Below are positions 58,006 through 64,000 of a DNA stretch of 64,000 nt, piece after piece (position 1 is the first letter of the stretch; the number at the start of each line of letters is the position of its first letter). Origin of the DNA: Apium graveolens (Eukaryota; Streptophyta; Magnoliopsida; Apiales; Apiaceae); assembly GCF_009905375.1 (NCBI RefSeq), contig NW_027420810.1:1-64000 (forward strand), given 5' to 3'. Both the position numbers and the translations under genes were made by a program. The notes under the pieces were generated by a model. The model saw only the letters and a list, made by a program, of their open reading frames with translations, was not told where the DNA came from and searched no databases.

Positions 58006-58800
58006 TAGATCAAACTTCTTTAAAAGATCAAAAATATATTTAGTTTGACTAATGAATATTCCATCACTAACTTGCTTAACTTGTAAGCCAAGAAAGTAGT
58101 TAGTTCTCCCATCATACTCATTTCATACTTACTTTGCATCAATTTGGCAAACTTTTTGCAAAGTTTCTCATTGTAGAGCCAAAAATAATATCATCTACAT
58201 AAATTTGAACAAGTATACTAGAGCCATTAACATTTCTGAAAAATAAAGTTTTATCTACAGTACCTCTGTGAAGTGGTTTTCCAAAAGGAACTTTGATAAA
58301 GTGTCATACCAGGCTCTAGGTGCTTGCTTCAGTCCATAAAGTGCTTTCAAAAGATAATAGACATATTCTGGAAAATTTGGATCTTCAAAGCCAGGTTGAC
58401 TGACATAGACTTCTTCGTCCAAATCTCCATTCATAAAGGCACTTTTCACATCCATTTGATAGACCTTGAAATTGGCATGGGCTGCATAGGCTAAGAAGAT
58501 TCTGATGGCTTCAAGTCTTGCATTAGGAGCAAATGTTTATCAAAATCTATTCCTCTTGCTGACAATAGCCCTTAGCAACCAATCTAGCTTTGTTCCTGAA
58601 TACTATGCCATTTTCATCCATCTTGTTTCTGAATACCCATTTGGTATCTATTGGATTCTTTCCTTTAGGCTTGGGCACCAGCTTCCATACATTATTCCTT
58701 TCAAATTGGTTTAGCTCCTCCTGCATAGCTAAAATCCAATTAGGATCCAACAAAGCTTCTTCTACCTTCTTTGGTTCTTCCTTGGAAAGAAAGCTGCTGT
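58006..58800 (-). pseudogene. SIRE-D pol: reverse transcriptase
   Basis: 58547-58753 has LDPNWILAMQEELNQFERNN, DTKWVFRNKMDENG and RLVAKGYCQQEE (intact where SIRE-A has a stop). A frameshift near 58545 follows. 58255-58455 has [18 protein letters not shown] and [21 protein letters not shown] is at 58190-58201. Confidence 0.88.
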
Positions 58801-58943
58801 ATAGATATTCTTCCTGAGTTGCTCTTCTTGTTTGAACTCTAGAAGAAACATCACAATGATAAGCTCAAAGGGGTGATCTTTTGTCCATTTCCTTTGTTGA
58901 GGTAGATTAGCTCTAGATGAAGAAACCTCATTGTTGTCTTGAT

Positions 58944-60255
58944 CTATGATTGAGTTTTGATTGTTAGAAACTCCCCTGAGTTTGTGGATCTTTGATTTGA
59001 GAAAGGGGAACTTTCTATAGGTGATCTATCTTGACTTCCTGCTCCTTTTGATAACCCGACGGATGGTGAGTTTTGAGTACCGACGGATGAAGCTGGTTGT
59101 CTCCCGACGGATAACGCAGATTGCCTTCCGACGGAAAGAAGCATTATGCAACTCGACAGTGTTGAGTTTTGTGCTTCATTGGTAGTAGATTTATCTGCAT
59201 TATCCTTAGACACTATTTCTTGATCACTTTCATAATCACCATCATCATTAACCATCTCCACATTGTCGAATTTGAGGCTCTCATGGTAATCTCCATCTTT
59301 CAGTCCTTCAATCTTTTTATCATCAAACACAACATGTATTGATTCCATAACAATGTTGGTTCTTAGATTGTAGACTCTATATGCTTTACCAACAACATAC
59401 CCAACAAAATTTCATCATCTGCTTTAGCATCAAACTTCCTATTTTTTATCAGTTTGATTTCTCAGAATATAGCACTTGCAGCCAAAGACATGAAGAAAAT
59501 TTAGAGTTGGCTTCTTGTTCTTGAACAATTGATAGAGAGTCATGCATCTGGCTTGATTAACCAAAGAAATATTCTGAGTGTGGCATGTAGTATTTACAGC
59601 TTCAGCCCAGAAATATGTTGGCAGTTTAGATTCTTCAAGCATTGTCCTTGCAGCTTCAATAAGTATGTTTCCTTTCCACTACTCCATTCTGTTGTGGAGT
59701 CCTTGCTGCTGAAAACTCATGCAGAATCCCATTTTCCTCACAAAATGCTCTCATGACAGAATTCTTGAACTCAGTTCCATTGTCACTCCTGATTCTTCTA
59801 ACCTTGAAATCAGGATGATTATTGACTTGCCTTATGTGATTGATGATGATTTCACTAGCCTCATCTTTAGACTTTAGGAAATATGTCCAAGAGAACTTTG
59901 AGAAATCATCTATAATTACTAGGCAAAATCTTTTCCTTGAGATGGACAATACATTGACTGGTCCAAACAAATCCATGTGAAGCAGTTGCAAAGGCTCTTC
60001 AATTGTTGAATTAAGTTTCTTCCTGAATGATGCTTTAATCTGCTTCCCTTTTTGGCAGGCATCACACAGTCCATCCTTAGAAAACTCCACTAGAGGAATG
60101 CCTCTAACCAGTTCTTTCTTCACTAGCTCATTCATGGTCTTGGAGTTTAAATGGGATAGCTTCTTGTGCCATAGCCAACTTTCATCCTGACTTGCTTTAC
60201 GGAGAAGACAAGTTATAGATTTTGCATTAGATGAGTTGAAATCAGCTAGGTACAC
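58944..60255 (-). pseudogene. SIRE-D pol: integrase and linker
   Basis: 59656-60255 starts in the pre-integrase zinc region (DESWLWHKKLSHLNSKTMN, CDACQKGKQI) and contains the catalytic Asp at 59971-59973 (LHMDLFGP), Asp at 59782-59784 (RSDNGTEF) and Glu at 59674-59676 (GVVERK). A one-base change near 59655 breaks the frame; it resumes at 59439-59642 (LPTYFWAEAVNTTC). The linker (58944-59348) repeats SVGRQ-type words coded by the CGACGGA motif. Confidence 0.88.
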
Positions 60256-60593
60256 ATTTCCTTTCTCACACCAGTGAGAACCACTTTGTTGCTTCTTTTA
60301 TTAGTCACAACACAGGCTTCTGAATTGAAGGTTACTGAGTTGCCTTTATCACAAAGTTGGCTGATACTCAACAAGTTGTGTTTGAGACTATCCACTAAGG
60401 CAACCTCCTCAATGATGACATTGTCCTTTAAAAAAGCCATATCCCACAGTATAACCCTTGTTGTCATCTCCAAAAGTAATACTTGGGCCAGCTCCCTCCT
60501 TAAACTCTGTGAGCAGGGTAGAATCAACAGTCATGTATCTTGAACAACCACTATCCAAGTACCAAAGATTCTTTCTGTTTCCCTGCACACATC
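60256..60593 (-). pseudogene. SIRE-D pol: protease
   Basis: The D-S-G site is read as WYLDSGCSRYM near 60540-60570, then a frame change and SITFGDD, DNVIIEEVALVDSLKHNLLS and ISQLCDKGNSV (60246-60527). The QLCDKG position is intact, unlike the stop in SIRE-A. Confidence 0.82.
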
Positions 60594-60607
60594 AAAGTCA
60601 AATCAAA

Positions 60608-61774
60608 TTAATTTTGGTACCCAAGTTTCCTTGGGTCCTGCCTTGTTAGCTTTCTTTTCTGTTTTTTAGGCTTTATCTCATTTGACTTAGGAATTTCAGA
60701 TTCATCCTTAGTCATTTGAGTTGGGCCTTTGAAACCATTCATTGCAACAGAATTATCATGCATATCACCTTTGAAACCATTCATTGCAACAGAATTATCA
60801 TGCATATCATGACTAACAGGAAATGGCATGCTATGTGTAAATATGTTGTTCTCCTAAGGCATGCTAAATGGCATTTGTGGCATACTATATGCAGCATAAT
60901 AAGGATTAGGTGCAAATGGCATATTAGCAAACTGTGCATTCATGTTCTGTGTAGACATAGCATTAACAGGCATGGGAGGCATGACATTCATGTTAGGAAA
61001 TTGAGGTTGCATAGACATGGAAGTAGGCATGGAAGATTTGCAATTAACAGACAAATGATTTACACTACCACACTTGACACAGACTTTTCTAGGAGTATAT
61101 TTATCAGGTGTGTAGTTATTGTGTTGTTAATCCCTAATTTACCATTCCTATTGTTTTTCTTTTTGGTCTCTGTTTTTACCTCATCTTTTCAAGTCTGTCA
61201 CTTAACTGTTTGACAGTCATGTGACCAACATTAGCCTTTTTCCCTTTCTTACTTGACTCGATTCTCCTGAAACAAAGTTCTTGGAAACAGACCCATACTT
61301 CTCATTCAGCTTAACAAGTTTGGCATTACTGATAGGCTTGCTCACAGTCGACGGATGAGGATTTTCATCATTCGACGAATAACACTTTTTGTTATCCGAA
61401 GGATGATCCTCATCATCCGTCGAGTCTACATCTGTAAGCACTCCATCTACCAAATTAGGTTCTAGTTTCTCTTTGTTCTTTTTCCAGGATTCATCACAGA
61501 AAGACTCAATTCCGTGAACTTTGGTGATTTGAGCATGGACATCCCTGGATGTTTTCCAAGCTTTAATCACCTCTTGTTCACGCTCGAGCTGCTTCTTTAA
61601 AATTTCCTCTTTCTTCAAGGACTCAGTTAATTGCTCCTTGGCAATTTTACACTCAATTCTTAATTTTTCAAAATCAATAAACTGAGACTCAAGCATATTA
61701 TTTCTCTCACTCAAAAAACAAATTGTTTTCTTTGATTTTAGCATTTTCTTTAGTAAGAGACTTAAGTGTAACAC
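60608..61774 (-). pseudogene. SIRE-D gag, C-terminal extension
   Basis: 61217-61774 is coiled-coil (LSERNNMLESQFIDFEKLRI) followed by the Asp/Ser-rich STDDEDHPSDN region coded by motif hairpins. A zinc knuckle would lie near 61040-61090 (VKCGSVNHLSVNC after a frame break). 60854-61054 is Met/Pro/Asn-rich. A 42-bp in-frame tandem duplication is at 60726-60809. Confidence 0.8.
60726..60809 (-). repeat. 42-bp tandem duplication in SIRE-D gag
   Basis: Two exact units (60726-60767 and 60768-60809), giving DMHDNSVAMNGFKG twice. SIRE-A has one copy (related VHDNSVLMTGLKG), so the duplication arose in the SIRE-D line. Confidence 0.9.
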
Positions 61775-61855
61775 ACAAATGATATAACTCTATAGACATG
61801 TCATTTGTGGCATCATTAAACTCAGCTTTAGATAAATGTGCAAGGTTTGTAGTAA

Positions 61856-63000
61856 TTACCTGATTACTTGAAGAGCTTGTTCATGTCTCATCAGACTGGC
61901 CATTAGGGCTAGATTGACATAGATGACATCTTCATCTTCATCCAGAGCATCTGCTGCCCAGTCATTTTCTTGTGTTATGAAAGCCCTTTCCTTTTGTTTG
62001 AGCAGCTCAAAGTATTTTTGTTTATAATCCACTAGCTCAAACATTTCTTGCTGGAATCTGACTTCCTACACTCACTGGCAAAGTGCCCTGCCAAGCCACA
62101 TTTGAAACATTTGAATTTTGATTTTCCACCATGTTTCTATTTGGCTTGGCTGCTCCAAAGTTCTTCTTGAACTTGAGCTTGGCAAATCTCCTGGAAAGAA
62201 ATGCTAGGTGTTCATCAATGTCTTCCATGTCATCTTGGCTCAAAGAGTCTTCACTTTCTACTGCAAGCCCCTTGCCCTTGTTCTCACAGACCCTTGAAGT
62301 TGATTCAAGAGCTTCCATCTTCACTTCCTTCTCCTTTTCCGACTCACCTTTCTTCTTTCCTCTCTCCATCCTTTCATCCTGGCTCTATTTCAAGCTCATA
62401 GGTTTTCAGGATGCCATACAATCTCTCCAAAGTAAACTCCTTATAATCTTGTGAGTTTCTTAATGAGACTGTCATTGGTTTCCATTCCTTTGGAAGAGAT
62501 CTAAGGAATTTCAGATTGGAGTCTTTTGTCTAATAGACCCTTCCATGCAATGTTTGAGCATTTAGTAGTTTTTGAAACCTACTAAAAATGTCAATGAGAG
62601 ACTCACTTTCTTCATTGTGAAAATGCTCATATTGCTGAATCAAGAGTTGTATCTTATTTTCTCTAACTTGCTCAGTGCCATCACAGATTATCTGTATTAT
62701 ATCCCAAACATCCTTGGCAGTTTTGCAGTTGATAATGTTGTCAAACATATCTCCATCAACTCCATTAAATAGGATGTTCATGGCTTGTTCAATGTCAGGA
62801 TCAGACCATTCATGCCTTGGCTTGGGGACTGATGGCTCGTTTACTGTTGCTGCTCTCATTGGAACATGAGGGCCTCTTTCTATGCAATCAACATAGGCCT
62901 CATCTTGAGAAAGCAAATGAAGATGCATCTTTACCTTCTAATGATGGTAATTATCTTTATCCAGAAAAGGGATCTTGACTCCAACATCCTTCTCGTTCAT
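61856..63000 (-). pseudogene. SIRE-D gag, N-terminal part
   Basis: The start at 63000 (MNEKDVGVKIPFLDKDNYHH) is stopped by TAG at about 62940 where SIRE-A has Trp. 62530-62928 carries the capsid block (FNGVDGDMFDNIINCKTAKD). 62037-62369 has DDMEDIDEHLAFLSRRF. The knuckle CFKCGLAGHFASEC is intact at about 62060-62110 but out of frame with the ORF. It ends with YKQKYFELLKQKERAFITQE (61856-62044). Confidence 0.85.
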
Positions 63001-63047
63001 CTTGCTGTATTGTTTTGATCTTTAAACTCTTTGTAAGTTAAGAGCTT

Positions 63048-63059
63048 ACTCTTATACCA
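63048..63059 (-). other. SIRE-D primer binding site, mutated
   Basis: Minus-strand TGGTATAAGAGT. It differs at two of twelve positions from the TGGTATCAGAGC of SIRE-A, Copia-C and Tekay, so priming may be weakened. Confidence 0.85.
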
Positions 63060-63061
63060 AT

Positions 63062-64000
63062 TGTTAGTCCCTTAACAATATGACAAGAATTACAGAAGGG
63101 GGGTTGAATGGAATTCTTGAAACTTTTCTTGACTTAAAATGTTCTGACACGAATATAAATATAAGTGTATTGATTAGCTCAATGCGGAATAAAAACTTAA
63201 GTGAATCAAGACACAAGTAATTAAAAACAAGAGTCTTTAAAAATTTTCTGGTGGATTTGAATAATTCCACCAGAGATATATATTATATATCGAGAGAACC
63301 CTGTGTGCAGAAATGCTCACAGCTGCTTACAATAATTGAACTTCTAAGATACAGAGAAATGCTAAAAATCTTACTTACAAATGTTTTTCTGCTTTCTTGC
63401 TTAGATCAATTATGTCTTAGTTACTACTACTGGTTTATATATCACAAAGATTACAAAGTAATAAGACAAGATAATAAAATAAAAACTATCTAGTCTATAC
63501 AATGCTACTCATTACTCTATTCCAGCATATTTGAATAACTTCATAATAGCATGAAAATGGCAATGTTCTTTGTTCTCGAAAAACCCAGTTGAATAGGCTA
63601 CCACATTCCATTTGCATCCACTCGACGCATGTGACTGTGTTGTCACTGTCAATAGATATTTGAATCTTTATCCGTCGGGTTCATGATCATCATCGAGTTA
63701 TCGATCATACGTCGGGTGTCTATTTATCCGTCGACTTCATTGTAGGTTATCCGTCGGGTAGAGCAAACTGGCACTGATTTCATTTCATTTATACAGAATT
63801 ACAAGACATCATCTATGTACAATTAATCAACCTATTTTTCATATCTAGTTAAAGTCAACATGACTTGAATACTACTTACAGAATCTATACAATGGTGAAT
63901 GCAGAATGTGCTACAGGCTTATGTTACATAAGTACTCACCGATGGATAATAAGTCATCATCCGTCGGGACTATAATGAGTCATCCGTCGGGACTAAAATC
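63062..64000 (-). repeat. SIRE-D 5' LTR (runs off the window)
   Basis: Starts TGTTAGTCCC like the 3' LTR and closely follows it, with small indels. It has the stem-loop (63247-63255 and 63266-63274), TATA region and motif clusters at about 63665-63760 and 63940-64000. About 100 bp are expected beyond the window. Confidence 0.93.

Larger units (their letters stand above)
51000..64000 (-). mobile_element. SIRE-D: SIRE/Maximus-type Ty1-copia retrotransposon, nearly complete
   Basis: Minus-strand element with 3' LTR (51000-52045), polypurine tract, extra ORF (52233-56745), spacer, pol, gag, primer site and 5' LTR (from 63062, running off the window). Its two LTRs are very similar, so it is younger than SIRE-A or SIRE-B. 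It supplies the best reference for the broken SIRE-A and SIRE-B copies. It still carries stops in gag and frameshifts in pol. Confidence 0.95.

Overview
This window looks like intergenic heterochromatin from the nuclear genome of a flowering plant, probably a dicot. It is AT-rich, has no bacterial-style operons and no readable rRNA or tRNA gene. Almost all of it is nested LTR retrotransposons. Retroelement domains (gag, protease, integrase, reverse transcriptase, RNase H) can be read, but every long coding region is broken by stops or frameshifts. The species cannot be named from sequence alone.

Layout, left to right, with labels used below. (1) 1-77: unidentified flank. (2) 78-4106: SIRE-B, the 3' part of a minus-strand SIRE/Maximus-type Ty1-copia element (3' LTR plus the end of its extra 3' ORF). 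(3) 4107-13771: SIRE-A, a plus-strand SIRE-type element inserted in SIRE-B (5' LTR, tRNA-Met primer site, gag, pol, spacer, first half of the env-like ORF). (4) 13772-27613: a chromovirus of Tekay/Del type with two 4.2-kb LTRs and a wrecked internal region. (5) 27614-29665 plus a split LTR at 29666-30298 and 40891-about 41690: Copia-C, a minus-strand gag-only remnant. (6) 30299-40885: Tat-F, a Ty3-gypsy Tat-lineage element with a perfect 5-bp target duplication (GAACA), gag-pol with dual RNase H, and a spliced antisense gene with its own TATA box. (7) About 41690-47025: the only stretch that is not mainly LTR element. It holds a CACTA-like terminus, a 54-bp direct repeat, a possible host-gene remnant with a G-box promoter, and the first of two Helitron-like starts. 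(8) 47148-50999: Gypsy-E, a minus-strand chromovirus-like gag/protease fragment, leader and partial LTR. (9) 51000-64000: SIRE-D, a minus-strand SIRE-type element, complete except that its 5' LTR runs off the window.

The elements work as layers. SIRE-A lies in SIRE-B, the Tekay element abuts SIRE-A, Tat-F lies in the Copia-C LTR, and SIRE-D lies in the Gypsy-E LTR. The Tekay element joins two unrelated hosts (SIRE-A on the left, Copia-C on the right) with no target duplication, so it marks a rearrangement, a deletion or an assembly join.

The signal I find most unusual is a short word, CGACGGATGA, and its reverse complement TCATCCGTCG. It recurs in clusters in the SIRE LTRs, gag, the integrase/RT linker, the post-pol spacer and the env-like ORF, and also in the Copia-C LTR. 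It is used in different reading frames and several pairs form near-perfect 10-bp hairpins. SIRE-B carries its own variant (CAACGGATGA) in the LTR and mostly in the env-like region. This looks like a nucleotide-level element spreading through, or acting within, the retrotransposon rather than a protein motif.
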